From an uncultured Bryobacteraceae bacterium (GTDB lineage: Bacteria > Acidobacteriota > Terriglobia > Bryobacterales > Bryobacteraceae), in the NCBI GenBank assembly GCA_937924525.1, contig CALDSU010000001.1, positions 1 to 64,000 on the forward strand: a stretch of 64,000 bases of DNA. Reading direction: 5' to 3'. The position numbers were made by a program, and so were the translations under genes. Positions 25,739 to 34,561 of this stretch are shown piece after piece (the stretch's first letter is position 1; every line of letters begins with the position of its first letter). The notes beneath the pieces were generated by a model. That model saw only the letters and a program-made list of their open reading frames with translations, did not search any database and was not told the DNA's origin.

Positions 25739-26719
25739 ATGCCCTGGAAAAAAGCTCTGCTGTCGTGCGTGGCGACGTTTGCCCTCGTGACGGGGGGATG
25801 GCTTGGCTACCTCTACCTCAGAAAGCCGGCGATGGCGGAACCGTGGAAAGAAAAGTTCGACCCTACCCCCGAACGCCTGGCGCGCGGCAAGGTCCTGTTT
25901 CACCATGTCACGCACTGCGGCGATTGCCACTCCAAGCATGACGATACGCGGTTCGGCCGTCCGGTGTGGCCGGAGGCGGAGGGCATCGGCACGCCTTTTC
26001 CGGCCGGGGAGGATTTTCCGGGAACGCTGACGTCGTCCAACTTGACTCCCGACCCGGAAACCGGCTTGGGGAACTGGACCGACGGCGAAAAGGCGCGGGC
26101 GATTCGCGAGGGCGTCAGTCGCGACGGGCGCGCGCTGTTTCCCGTGATGCCGTATCAAGACTACCGATGGTTGAGCGATGAAGATGTGCGCTCGCTGGTC
26201 GTGTTCATGAATACGCTCACGCCGGTGCGGAATCCCCTGCCGCCAACCAAGATCAATTTCCCGGTCAACCTGTTCATCAAAGCTTTGCCGCAGCCGGTGG
26301 GGCGCGTGCCGCAACCCGATCCGGCCAACCGCCTGAAGTACGGTGAGTATCTGGCGCACATCTCCGGCTGTGAAAGCTGCCACACGCCGATGGTGAGAGG
26401 GGAGCACGACTACACCCGGCGGTTTGGCGGAGGACGGGAGTTTCCCGGCCCCCATCGCTCCCGCGTGGTGAGCGCCAATATCTCGTCCGATCCGGAAACG
26501 GGCATCGGCCGGTGGTCGGCGGGGCAATTTGTCGAGAAGTTTTACCAATACCGGAAGTATCTGGAGGAAGGGTCTCCGCCGGTCGGGCCGGAAGGCTTTA
26601 CCGTCATGCCGTGGTTGGGGATCTGCCAGTGGCCGCAGGAGGACCTGGAGGCGGTGTACTCGTTTCTGATGTCGCAGCCAGGGGTGAAACAGGCGGTAGA
26701 GACACACCCAGGTTCGTGA
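25739..26719 (+). CDS. Membrane-anchored dihaem cytochrome c
   Basis: A 326-residue protein with an N-terminal membrane anchor (~6-27) and two c-type haem sites: CGDCH (~60-64) and CESCH (~212-216). Each lies in a similar cytochrome domain (GKVLF...; GEYLAHISGCESCH), and each is followed by an NLTPDPETGLGNW / NISSDPETGIGRW motif. That repeated motif is typical of the cytochrome subunits of membrane-bound dehydrogenases for sugars, alcohols and gluconate. It may take electrons from a periplasmic oxidoreductase; no catalytic partner is adjacent. It converges on the next gene with a 19-base gap. Confidence 0.85.
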   Translation: MPWKKALLSCVATFALVTGGWLGYLYLRKPAMAEPWKEKFDPTPERLARGKVLFHHVTHCGDCHSKHDDTRFGRPVWPEAEGIGTPFPAGEDFPGTLTSSNLTPDPETGLGNWTDGEKARAIREGVSRDGRALFPVMPYQDYRWLSDEDVRSLVVFMNTLTPVRNPLPPTKINFPVNLFIKALPQPVGRVPQPDPANRLKYGEYLAHISGCESCHTPMVRGEHDYTRRFGGGREFPGPHRSRVVSANISSDPETGIGRWSAGQFVEKFYQYRKYLEEGSPPVGPEGFTVMPWLGICQWPQEDLEAVYSFLMSQPGVKQAVETHPGS

Positions 26720-26738
26720 CGCAGGCCCGCCTGTCCGC

Positions 26739-27578
26739 TCACTTGGTCTGAGCCTGCACGTTGGCGGGCGATACGACGACGTAGAGGACTTGGCCTGTCT
26801 GCTCCACGGTCAGGCGGACCAGAACGCCGGTCCGCAACGGTTCCTGGGGGTCCAGATGAAAACGCAGGAGAGTCGATCCGCGCGCGGGCAGCTCGGGGGA
26901 CTCGAGGGATGCCGAGAAACCGGGAACCTTGGGGAATTCCAGCTTTAGACTCAGCCGGCCCGGCGCGGCGCTGGCCACGCGGACCGGAGGGGGAGTTTCC
27001 CCGGAGGACACCTGCACCCGGTCGCGCTCGACGCTCACCATGGTTTGCAGGGCCTGCACATCGGGTCCGCTGGACAGATTGGGCATCGCGTCGCCCGCGC
27101 CCTCGCCTGGGGCGCTGGCGGTCGCCTTCAACCCGCCAAACGGCATCGCGTTGATCTCCTGCTGGTCCACGAAGAAGAACCAGTCCCCATTCTCGATCTT
27201 CCAATGGCTCGGCACGGGCACGCCCACCACCTGGCCGTTGAACCCGGGCAGCATCACGTTCTGGTGGCAGATGACGGTGGCTTTGGCCCGCGTGAAGTTG
27301 TCCGAGTAGACCACCTCCTTAAGCTCGAACCTGAGGATTCCGGACTTGCGCCGCTCGTAAAAGAAGTCCTTGGTATCTTCGGCGACGTACTGCTCGGCTT
27401 GGCGGAATTTGCGGTCGACGTGCGCCTGGTAAAACGCGGTAATGCGCTCGCGGAGGCGTTGATCCACCTCGGGAGGGGCCTTTTGCAGTTGGTCGGCCAG
27501 CGACTGGGCCGCCAGCGGCCACGCGGCCATGCCGCACGCCAGCATCAGCATGCCTCTCGACAATCGCATTTTCTTCAT
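26739..27578 (-). CDS. Exported protein of unknown function
   Basis: A 279-residue secreted protein: signal peptide ending WPLAAQ, then a helical N-terminal part (about 25-150) with YQAHVDRKFRQAEQYVAEDT and KIENGDWFFFVD, which looks like an NTF2/SnoaL-type cone fold, and a C-terminal beta-rich domain (about 185-279). I do not recognise a family function. Met4 (27569) may be the true start, because TACAAT on the minus strand (27577-27582) overlaps the first ATG and lies seven bases before the second. Confidence 0.6.
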   Translation of the reverse strand: MKKMRLSRGMLMLACGMAAWPLAAQSLADQLQKAPPEVDQRLRERITAFYQAHVDRKFRQAEQYVAEDTKDFFYERRKSGILRFELKEVVYSDNFTRAKATVICHQNVMLPGFNGQVVGVPVPSHWKIENGDWFFFVDQQEINAMPFGGLKATASAPGEGAGDAMPNLSSGPDVQALQTMVSVERDRVQVSSGETPPPVRVASAAPGRLSLKLEFPKVPGFSASLESPELPARGSTLLRFHLDPQEPLRTGVLVRLTVEQTGQVLYVVVSPANVQAQTK

Positions 27579-27586
27579 TGTACAGT
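27577..27586. promoter_or_regulatory. Overlapping divergent -10 elements
   Basis: The plus strand carries TACAGT (27581-27586) and the minus strand TACAAT (27582-27577). The two share a TGTA core. On the plus strand TCGACA (27557-27562), 18 bases upstream, is a good -35. Start codons lie nine bases (27596, plus) and seven bases (27569, minus) away, so both transcripts would be nearly leaderless. Confidence 0.5.
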
Positions 27587-27595
27587 GACTCGGAA

Positions 27596-29089
27596 ATGGC
27601 TCCGGACCTGGCCGGCACGATCACGGGCGTGGCGTTGACCGCCCTGCTTCTGGGACGCGCCATTCGCGAACACCGGGTACGGCTGCAATTGATTTGGTGG
27701 TGGTTGGCGCTGGCCGTGACGGCGGGCCTGGCCGGGCGTTGGGGGCCGCCACTGGGCATGCCGACGGCGACGGGCGTCACCGCCGCCAGTCTGGCCTGGA
27801 TGTTCGCCTGGCTGGGCCTGGTGCACACCGGCGCCATCCTGGTCTTTCATGTCCTCCTGCGCAGACTCCGTCTGCCGCGCTTGGCGAGCGATCTGACCAT
27901 CGGAGCGGGGTATGCGGCGGTCGTCGCGATTTTCCTCCGCCGTATGGGGGCTGATCCCGCCAGCCTGCTAACCACCTCGGCGGTGTTGACCGCGGTGCTG
28001 GGCTTCGCGCTTCAAGACATGCTGGTCAACCTGGCCGGCGGACTGGTGCTGGAATTCGAGAAAGTATTCGTGCCGGGAGACTGGATCCGCACCGAGCACG
28101 GGACCGCGCTGGTCCGGGATATCCGCCTGCGTCACACGCTGCTCGAAAACCCGGACGGCGACCTCGTGGTCTTGCCCAACAGCATCTTGACCCGCGCGCC
28201 AGTCGTAGTGCTGGGCCGCGCCCTCGATGGCGAGCAAATTCGCCACCGGATGCTGACCCGCTTCCATGTGGATTACGAACACAGTCCTCCCGCGTTGATC
28301 GACGCTGTCGAGCAGGCCCTGCGCCAGTCCCCGGTCGAGGGAGTGGCGGAGGATCCGCCGCCTCGCTGCGTGCTGTTCGAGTACGAACCCCACCACGCGC
28401 AATACGGGGTGCTGACCTGGATGCAGCGGCCCGGCCTCGAGTACATCGACGCTTCTTCCGTGCGGCTCCGCGTGTACTATGCGTGCTCGCGGCTCGGCGT
28501 TCCGCTTTCCGCGATTCACTACCGGTTGGACAACTACTCGCCCACGCCGCGCGCCACGAGCCAGCGGCTGGCCGCGCTCGAGGCGGTCGAAATCCTGTCC
28601 GCGCTGACACCGGAGGAGCGGCAGGAGCTGGCGGAAAGCATCACGGAGGTTTCGTTTGCCCCCGGGGAAACCATTCTCAAAGAAGGCGACCCAGGCGACT
28701 CCCTGTTCATGGTCAAGCGCGGCCGCGTCCGCGTGCTGCTGGCGAGGGCGAACGGGTTGTCCGAGCAGATCGCGTTGTTGGGACCAGGTCAGATTTTTGG
28801 AGAGATGTCGTTACTGACGGGTGAGCCCCGGTCGGCGACGGTGGTGGCGGCGGAGCAGACGGACTGCCTCGTCATGGGGAAGGTCGACTTGCTGCATTTG
28901 CTGGAGCGCCGTCCCGCTTTGGCCGAGCAAATTTCCGCCATCGTGGCCGCGCGCCAGCGGGGGCTGACCGAAGCCCGCCAGCGCATGACCGAACCCAGCT
29001 CGCAATTGGCAAGGATGAGCTTTGAGCACCTGCTCGGCCGCGTGCAGCGCTATTTCGGGTTGGAAAAGAGCGGCGGGAATACCGGCTAG
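27596..29089 (+). CDS. MscS-family channel with cyclic nucleotide-binding domain
   Basis: A 497-residue inner-membrane protein. About four transmembrane segments fill residues 1-130. The MscS pore helix and beta domain follow ([36 protein letters not shown]), then the MscS C-terminal region, and a CRP-type cyclic nucleotide-binding domain at ~340-455 ([40 protein letters not shown]). This is the layout of bacterial cyclic nucleotide-gated (bCNG) members of the MscS superfamily. The phosphate-binding cassette keeps [15 protein letters not shown], so nucleotide binding is plausible. The 3' end overlaps the rpmE 3' end by four bases on the other strand. Confidence 0.87.
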   Translation: MAPDLAGTITGVALTALLLGRAIREHRVRLQLIWWWLALAVTAGLAGRWGPPLGMPTATGVTAASLAWMFAWLGLVHTGAILVFHVLLRRLRLPRLASDLTIGAGYAAVVAIFLRRMGADPASLLTTSAVLTAVLGFALQDMLVNLAGGLVLEFEKVFVPGDWIRTEHGTALVRDIRLRHTLLENPDGDLVVLPNSILTRAPVVVLGRALDGEQIRHRMLTRFHVDYEHSPPALIDAVEQALRQSPVEGVAEDPPPRCVLFEYEPHHAQYGVLTWMQRPGLEYIDASSVRLRVYYACSRLGVPLSAIHYRLDNYSPTPRATSQRLAALEAVEILSALTPEERQELAESITEVSFAPGETILKEGDPGDSLFMVKRGRVRVLLARANGLSEQIALLGPGQIFGEMSLLTGEPRSATVVAAEQTDCLVMGKVDLLHLLERRPALAEQISAIVAARQRGLTEARQRMTEPSSQLARMSFEHLLGRVQRYFGLEKSGGNTG

Positions 29090-29319
29090 TTGTTCCTGGC
29101 TGCCGCGCGCTCGCCGCGGAATTTCTTGTACTTCTTCTCGAAGCGATCCACGCGGCCCGTGGTATCCACCAACTTTTGCCGCCCGGTAAAGAACGGGTGG
29201 CAGTTGGAGCAGATTTCCACCCGAATGTCGCCTCTGTGGGTCGACCGCGTGGGGAACGAGAAGCCGCAAGCGCAGATCACGCGCACTTCGTTATAGGCGG
29301 GGTGAATACCAGCTTTCAT
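29086..29319 (-). CDS. rpmE: 50S ribosomal protein L31 (zinc-binding type)
   Basis: A 77-residue protein: [14 protein letters not shown] at the N-terminus, cysteines in ICACGFSF (~16, 18) and [18 protein letters not shown] (~37, 40). These four Cys mark the zinc-containing C+ form of L31. The start at 29319 is the conserved one; earlier in-frame codons do not fit the family. The basic tail is longer than in Escherichia coli. It lies about 60 bases downstream of a strong hairpin and a possible small gene on the same strand. Confidence 0.93.
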   Translation of the reverse strand: MKAGIHPAYNEVRVICACGFSFPTRSTHRGDIRVEICSNCHPFFTGRQKLVDTTGRVDRFEKKYKKFRGERAAARNN

Positions 29320-29381
29320 GGAAAACCTTTCGAACCCTCTCAGGATACCACGACGAGCGGGCAAGCGAGGCAGTAGGCCAT

Positions 29382-29422
29382 TCCCGGGGGCGCCCTGTGC
29401 ACGACAGGGAGGGCCCCCGGGA
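29382..29422. repeat. Strong GC-rich hairpin upstream of rpmE
   Basis: A ten-base perfect outer stem (29382-29391 with 29413-29422, TCCCGGGGGC/GCCCCCGGGA) and a five-base inner stem (29393-29397 with 29405-29409, CCCTG/CAGGG) enclose a seven-base loop. There is no T run on either side, so it is not a standard intrinsic terminator. On the minus strand it falls between the small reading frame and rpmE. Confidence 0.7.
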
Positions 29423-29432
29423 CAAGGTAGCT

Positions 29433-29576
29433 CTACAGAATCAACTGAGGCTCAATACTGCGATCCGCGCCGAAGCGGCCGGTCCACAGGAACTTGACCC
29501 CCACCACTGGAGCGGGGATCGGCCACGTTAGAACGGTCGACTCAACAGTCGGCCACCTCGCGCGGTCTACGATCAT
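29433..29576 (-). CDS. Possible small protein or leader peptide, 47 codons
   Basis: A 47-codon frame starts at ATG 29576 and ends 11 bases before the hairpin. The peptide opens [11 protein letters not shown], has a Pro/Trp/Val-rich middle and ends [15 protein letters not shown]; it has no Cys. Upstream lies AAAGGAGGTG (29600-29591), a full anti-16S match. Its spacing is 16 bases to this ATG and 12 bases to an overlapping out-of-frame ATG at 29580, which gives only 12 codons. 35 of 47 codons end in G or C, compatible with coding in this genome but not proof. Not recognised; it could be a small protein, a leader peptide for rpmE, or chance. Confidence 0.4.
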   Translation of the reverse strand: MIVDRARWPTVESTVLTWPIPAPVVGVKFLWTGRFGADRSIEPQLIL

Positions 29577-29759
29577 TCATGTTACTGGACCACCTCCTTT
29601 CCCAGTGATACCTACATCTTTTACCACTGCCCCGATTTTGTCAATACATTTGGCGAGTGATCTATTTGAGCCCTGCATGTTGGGGTGCGCTTCCCGATTG
29701 AGTTGCGCGGCCCGAAGCGGGGCTTACGCTCGGCAAGACGCGGTGGTAGGCTGGCGGCC

Positions 29760-32700
29760 ATGAGAGGCCTGTTTCTCTATGTGGGGTCCGTGGCGGCGAT
29801 GACGATGTTCGCGCAAACCGAGGCAGCCGGTCTTCGACCCGGATACCTGCGCTGCGAATATCTCACGAATCCACTGGGCGTGGACGCCGTGCGCCCGCGC
29901 CTGAGTTGGGTGCCCGAAGCGGCGGCGCCCGCGGCGGCGCGCGGGCAGCGCCAAACCGCCTATCAGATCCTGGTGGCGTCGAGTCCGGAGACGCTGGCCG
30001 CGGGAAAGGGCGATCTTTGGGATAGCGGCCGCGTCGCGTCGGCCCGCACGTTTCACATCGAATACCAAGGCAAACCGCTCGTGAGCCGCGCGTGGGCGTG
30101 GTGGAAAGTGCGATTGTGGGACGCGCGGAACCGCCCGGGCGCCTGGAGCGAGCCGGCTTACTGGTCCATGGGACTGCTCGATCGCGAGGAATGGGGCGCG
30201 CAGTGGATCGCCAATCCTGCGCTGGCGGCGCCGGCCGATGCCGATGCGCGGGCGGAACGCACGTGGCGCCGGGGTTACCGTTCGGCATCCAGCCGCTCCG
30301 CGGCCCAGGAACGTTCGGTGACGGTGGATTGGGGATCGCCCCAAACAATCGAAGAAGTGCGGCTGTACGCCGCGCAGTCTGAGCCCGGAGGCCCCGTCTA
30401 CCGGTATCCCAAGCGCTTCCGCATCGAAGCGGCGGAGGCGGAGGCGTTCAGCGTGGTTGTCGACCACACCCGGGAAGACGCCAAAGCACCCCAGCCGGGG
30501 GAACCCGCAGTCTTCCGCTTCCCCGCGCGTCCCGCGCGGCAACTGCGGCTCACCGCCACCGAGACCCGCCGCGACAATGAGATCACCTACCACCTCGCCC
30601 TGGCTGAACTCGAAGCCTGGGGCGGCGGCCGCAACGTGGCTCGCGCCGCGAAGGTAATCGCCGCGGACGCAACCGAAAGCCACGGCTGGTCTCGCGAGTA
30701 TCTGACCGACGGAGTAACCATGGTGCGGGAAGGCGAACGGGTTTTCCAGCCGGCGCCGCTGTTTCGGAAGACGTTTCGTGTCGACGGCGCGGTGCGGCGC
30801 GCCGTGGTTTTCGCCACGGCGCGGGGCGTGTATGAACTGCGCCTGAACGGCCGCAAAGTGGGCGAGCACATTCTGGCGCCGGAATGGACCAGTTATCAGC
30901 GCCGCGTGCAGTATCAGGCGTACGACGTGACCGCCCTGGTGCGCTCCGGTGAAAACGTGCTGGGCGCCGCGCTCGGCGCGGGCTGGTATGCGGGCCGGAT
31001 CGGCTTGTTTCCCAAGCGGGGCATCTATGGCAAACACCCCTGGCTGCTGGCTCGCCTGGAGGTCGAACTCGACGATGGACGCACCGTCGCGGTGGTTACC
31101 GACGGGACGTGGCGGACCGCTCCGGGTCCGATCCTCTCCGCGGATATCCTGGACGGCGAAACCTATGACGCCCGCCGGGAAGAGGCAGGCTGGGACTCGC
31201 CGGGGTTCGACGATTCCGCCTGGACCCCAGCTTCCGCCGATCCGGACCTGGGCAAGGCGCTCCTGGTGTGGCAGCCCAACGAGCCCATCCGCGTGGTGCG
31301 GGAGATCCGCCCCGTCCGCATCTTCAAGTCCCCCGCCGGCGACTACGTCTTCGACATGGGCCAGAACATGGTGGGCTGGTGCCGCGTGCGCGTGCGCGGT
31401 CCGGCGGGAACCCAGGTGACCCTCCGGCACGTGGAGGCCATCGACGAGCAGGGCTACCCCTACTACAACAACTTGCGGAAATCGCCGCAGATGGATGAGT
31501 TCATCCTGCGCGGCGCGGGCGAGGAGGTGTTTGAGCCGCGCTTCACTTACCATGGATTCCGCTACGTGGTGGCCAGCGGGTTGCCGGCGCCCCCGGACGA
31601 AGGCACGCTGCTGGGGCGCGTATTCCATTCGTCGTCGCCGGACGCGAGCCGCCTGGAGACCTCCAGCCCCCTGCTGAATCAGCTCGTCGCCAATGTGATG
31701 TGGACCCAGCGGGCCAACCTGCAAAGCTCGCCGAACGATTGCCCGCAGCGCGACGAACGCCTGGGGTGGACCGGCGACATCCAGGCCTTCGCGCAGACGG
31801 CAATTTTCAACATGGATATGGCCGCCTTCTTCACCAAGTGGCTCCGCGACCTGCGCGACGATCAGACCGCCGACGGTCGCTATCCGGATTTCTCCCCCAA
31901 TCCGAACTCGGCGCTCGGCAGCGACAAATTCTACGGCGTGCCTGCGTGGGGCGACGCCGGGGTCGTGGTGCCTTGGCGCGTCTGGCAGAACTACGCCGAC
32001 CGGCGGCTGATCGAAGAGCACTACGATTCGGCCCGGCGCTGGGTGGAATTCATCCGCTCCAAGAACCCCAACTTACGCTGGGAACACAGCCGCGGCAACG
32101 ACTACGGCGACTGGTTGAACTCCGACACGATTGTGCAGGAAGGCTGGCCCTCCTCGGGCGGGCAGGCGCCCAAGGCGCTGGTCGGCACGGCCTTCTTTGC
32201 CCACTCCACCGACTTGCTGGCCAAGATGGCGGAGGCGCTCGGCAGGACCGAGGACGCCCGCCGCTACCAGGCTCTGTTCGAGGCGATTCGCAAGGCCTTC
32301 CAGCAGGCGTACGTCAAGCCGGACGGGCGCATGGAATCGGACACGCAGGCGGCCTACGCGCTGGCGTTGCACTTCAACCTGCTGCCCGAGGCGCAGCGCC
32401 CGGCCGCCTTCCAGCATATGTTGAACGGGTTTGCCCGGTACCACGGGCACCTGTCGACCGGGTTTCTGTCCACCCACCGCCTGCTGCTGGAACTGGCGCG
32501 GGCCAACCGCTACGATGAAGCGTACCGCCTGTTGAACCTGCGCTCCTTTCCGTCCTGGGGCTTCATGATTGAGAACGGGGCCACCACCATCTGGGAGCGC
32601 TGGGATGGGTTCGTCAAGGGCCGCGGATTCCAGGATCCGGGCATGAACTCATTCAACCATTGGGCGTTCGGTGCGGTGGTGGAGTGGATGTGGCGGGAGG

Positions 32701-33044
32701 TCGTCGGGCTGAACCCGGACGACCGGTACCCCGCCTACGAACGCTTTGCGATCCGGCCGCGCCCGGGCGGCGGCCTGACCCACGCTAGGGGCGAGTATCG
32801 GTCGATTCGAGGCCTCATCCGCGCGGCGTGGCGGATTGAAGACCAGTCCCTGGCGTTGGAGCTGGCGGTTCCCCCCAACACCACCGCCACGGTGCGGGTG
32901 CCCAGCGCGGCGCCGAGGCAGGTGACCGAGAGCGGTAAGCCGGTGTCTCGCGCGCCGGGCGTCCGCTGGCTCCGCGAGGAGGCGGATGCGGCGGTGCTCG
33001 AGGTGACTTCCGGGGAGTACCAATTCCGCGCCCCTTACCGGTGA
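29760..33044 (+). CDS. Exported alpha-L-rhamnosidase (GH78)
   Basis: A 1094-residue glycoside hydrolase that removes terminal L-rhamnose from plant or microbial glycans and glycosides. A signal peptide (~1-22) precedes the N-terminal fibronectin-like domain (LRCEYLTNPLGVDAVRPRLSW). An inserted discoidin-like segment (~180-320, SVTVDWGSPQTIEEVRLYA) follows, then the rhamnosidase N domain with LRLNGRKVGEHILAPEWTSY-type sequence. The (alpha/alpha)6 barrel has NDCPQRDERLGWTGD (~658-672), GNDYGDWLN and MNSFNHWAFGAVVEWM. A C-terminal beta domain ends the protein. All expected motifs are present. No sugar transporter or rhamnose catabolic gene is adjacent. Confidence 0.92.
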   Translation: MRGLFLYVGSVAAMTMFAQTEAAGLRPGYLRCEYLTNPLGVDAVRPRLSWVPEAAAPAAARGQRQTAYQILVASSPETLAAGKGDLWDSGRVASARTFHIEYQGKPLVSRAWAWWKVRLWDARNRPGAWSEPAYWSMGLLDREEWGAQWIANPALAAPADADARAERTWRRGYRSASSRSAAQERSVTVDWGSPQTIEEVRLYAAQSEPGGPVYRYPKRFRIEAAEAEAFSVVVDHTREDAKAPQPGEPAVFRFPARPARQLRLTATETRRDNEITYHLALAELEAWGGGRNVARAAKVIAADATESHGWSREYLTDGVTMVREGERVFQPAPLFRKTFRVDGAVRRAVVFATARGVYELRLNGRKVGEHILAPEWTSYQRRVQYQAYDVTALVRSGENVLGAALGAGWYAGRIGLFPKRGIYGKHPWLLARLEVELDDGRTVAVVTDGTWRTAPGPILSADILDGETYDARREEAGWDSPGFDDSAWTPASADPDLGKALLVWQPNEPIRVVREIRPVRIFKSPAGDYVFDMGQNMVGWCRVRVRGPAGTQVTLRHVEAIDEQGYPYYNNLRKSPQMDEFILRGAGEEVFEPRFTYHGFRYVVASGLPAPPDEGTLLGRVFHSSSPDASRLETSSPLLNQLVANVMWTQRANLQSSPNDCPQRDERLGWTGDIQAFAQTAIFNMDMAAFFTKWLRDLRDDQTADGRYPDFSPNPNSALGSDKFYGVPAWGDAGVVVPWRVWQNYADRRLIEEHYDSARRWVEFIRSKNPNLRWEHSRGNDYGDWLNSDTIVQEGWPSSGGQAPKALVGTAFFAHSTDLLAKMAEALGRTEDARRYQALFEAIRKAFQQAYVKPDGRMESDTQAAYALALHFNLLPEAQRPAAFQHMLNGFARYHGHLSTGFLSTHRLLLELARANRYDEAYRLLNLRSFPSWGFMIENGATTIWERWDGFVKGRGFQDPGMNSFNHWAFGAVVEWMWREVVGLNPDDRYPAYERFAIRPRPGGGLTHARGEYRSIRGLIRAAWRIEDQSLALELAVPPNTTATVRVPSAAPRQVTESGKPVSRAPGVRWLREEADAAVLEVTSGEYQFRAPYR

Positions 33045-33130
33045 AGCACCGGTTCGCGTGCTACGATGAAAAAGGTTTTGAACCCTCCTTCGGCCGAAGC
33101 CGTATCTACTCCGTGGAGTATTGTGTCCCC

Positions 33131-34555
33131 GTGCAACGAAAATGGAAAGTATTGATTGGGATCGGTGTGGTTCTGACCGCGGCGGCGGGCGGGTATGCAG
33201 CCTACCGTTATAACCAGCGCGGCATTGTGACGGTGCAAACCGGGTGGGTGGTGCGGCAGGATCTGGTGTCCCAGGTGACGGCATCCGGCGAGATTAAACC
33301 CCGGAACTACGTTAATATTGGGGCCAACGCCATGGGGCGCATCACGGAGATCCTGGTACGCGAAGGAGACCGGGTGCGGCGCGGCCAGTTGCTGGCTAAG
33401 CTGGAGTCCGTCCAGCCGGAAGCGGAGGTGAATGCGCAACGCGCCGCCCTCAGTTCGGCCCAGGCTGAGTCCGCTGCGGCCGAGGCGGCGCTCAAGTCCG
33501 CCGACCAAAACATCGCTGCTCTAGAAGCCACGCTGGATCGCGCGAAGGCCGAATTGGATCGGGTGCGGCTGGACATGGAGCGGGGCGAAAAACTGTATGC
33601 AGAGAAGCTGATCGCCCGACAGGAATACGACCAGCGCCGGGCGCTGTTTCTGGCGCAGGAAGCCGCCGTGCGCGAGGCCCAGTCCCGGCTGGTGGTGGCC
33701 CGCGCGAACCGGGAGGAAACAGCGGCCCGCCTGACGGCAGCCCAGCGGCGGGTGGCCCAGAGCCAGGCGATCCTCACCCGGGTCGATGACGTCCTGCAAA
33801 AACACTTCGCGGTTGCGCCGCTGGATGGCATGGTCACCAATTTGCCCGTCCGCGTCGGCGAGACGGTGGTGACCGGCATCCAGAACTCGCCCGGCAGCCT
33901 CATTATGACCATCGCCGACATGTCGCTCATCACCGCGGAGGTGAAGGTGGACGAGACGGATATCGTGAATGTGAAGCTCGATCAGCCGGCCTCGGTAACC
34001 ATCGACGCGATCCCGAATCGCACCTTTCGTGGACATGTGATCGAAATCGGCAACACGGCGATCCTCCGCTCCACCGGACTGGCGGCGTCGCAAAGCACCA
34101 TCTCCAGCCAGGAGGCCAAAGATTTCAAGGTAGTCATCGCGCTGGAAGATCCGCCGGAAGAAATCCGTCCCGGCCTGTCCTGCACCGCCAAGATCACCAC
34201 GGCCACCCGGCAGAACGTCCTGACCGCTCCGATTCAGGCCCTGACCATCCGGCAGAAAGGCGACCTGGATCCGCCTGCCAGGGAAAAGGAGAAAAATAAC
34301 CCGAAACCGCCGGATCCTGCGGAAGAAAAAGCCCGCCGTGAGGAATTGCAGGGCGTCTTTGTGATCCAGGGCGACAAGGCCGTATTTCGCAAGGTGGAAA
34401 CCGGGGTTGCCGGCGCCACGGAAATTGAGGTGCTTAGCGGTCTCCAGGAGGGTGACCAGATCATCACGGGCAGCTACAAGGTGATCCGGACCATCCGTAA
34501 CGAAACGCGCGTAAAAATCGACAATAAACAACAGACCACCAAGAGCGAGGGTTAA
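33131..34555 (+). CDS. MacA/HlyD-type periplasmic adaptor of an ABC exporter
   Basis: A 474-residue membrane-fusion protein. A short N-terminal membrane anchor (VLIGIGVVLTAAAGGYAAY) leads to a lipoyl half-motif (GRITEILVREGDRVRRGQLLAKLES), a long coiled coil (~95-215, with LERAKAELDRVRLDMERGE-like heptads), the second lipoyl half (FAVAPLDGMVTNLPVRVGE) and beta-barrel domains. A Pro/Lys/Glu-rich insertion lies near residue 385. The GTG at 33131 directly precedes the anchor and is chosen as start; the frame is open back to 33041. It is followed by an ABC ATPase after six bases. Confidence 0.87.
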   Translation: MQRKWKVLIGIGVVLTAAAGGYAAYRYNQRGIVTVQTGWVVRQDLVSQVTASGEIKPRNYVNIGANAMGRITEILVREGDRVRRGQLLAKLESVQPEAEVNAQRAALSSAQAESAAAEAALKSADQNIAALEATLDRAKAELDRVRLDMERGEKLYAEKLIARQEYDQRRALFLAQEAAVREAQSRLVVARANREETAARLTAAQRRVAQSQAILTRVDDVLQKHFAVAPLDGMVTNLPVRVGETVVTGIQNSPGSLIMTIADMSLITAEVKVDETDIVNVKLDQPASVTIDAIPNRTFRGHVIEIGNTAILRSTGLAASQSTISSQEAKDFKVVIALEDPPEEIRPGLSCTAKITTATRQNVLTAPIQALTIRQKGDLDPPAREKEKNNPKPPDPAEEKARREELQGVFVIQGDKAVFRKVETGVAGATEIEVLSGLQEGDQIITGSYKVIRTIRNETRVKIDNKQQTTKSEG

Positions 34556-34561
34556 CGACAC

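Larger units (their letters stand above)
29320..29759. other. Gap between rpmE and the rhamnosidase gene
   Basis: This 440-base stretch separates two divergent genes. It contains a minus-strand -35-like TTGACA (29639-29644), a consensus Shine-Dalgarno sequence (29591-29600), a 47-codon minus-strand frame and a long hairpin, listed separately. From about 29645 to 29759 I see only sequence leading to the rhamnosidase start, without a strong promoter. Confidence 0.5.

Noticed and set aside
24157-25740. N-terminal extension of about 530 codons on the cystathionine beta-synthase frame
   Set aside because: The extension is antisense to the enolase-superfamily gene and has no motif. The PLP domain starts at MIPASVLEL, and a -10 element lies just upstream of it.
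29544-29580. Selenocysteine-type readthrough of the TGA in the 12-codon frame starting at 29580
   Set aside because: The frame after TGA is open for about 30 codons, but there is no recognisable SECIS stem next to the TGA and no homology. The overlapping 47-codon frame explains the open stretch better.
29724-32021. A 765-codon minus-strand frame opposite the rhamnosidase
   Set aside because: Low-complexity, Arg/Gly/His-rich translation with no domain pattern, against a strongly conserved GH78 protein on the plus strand.
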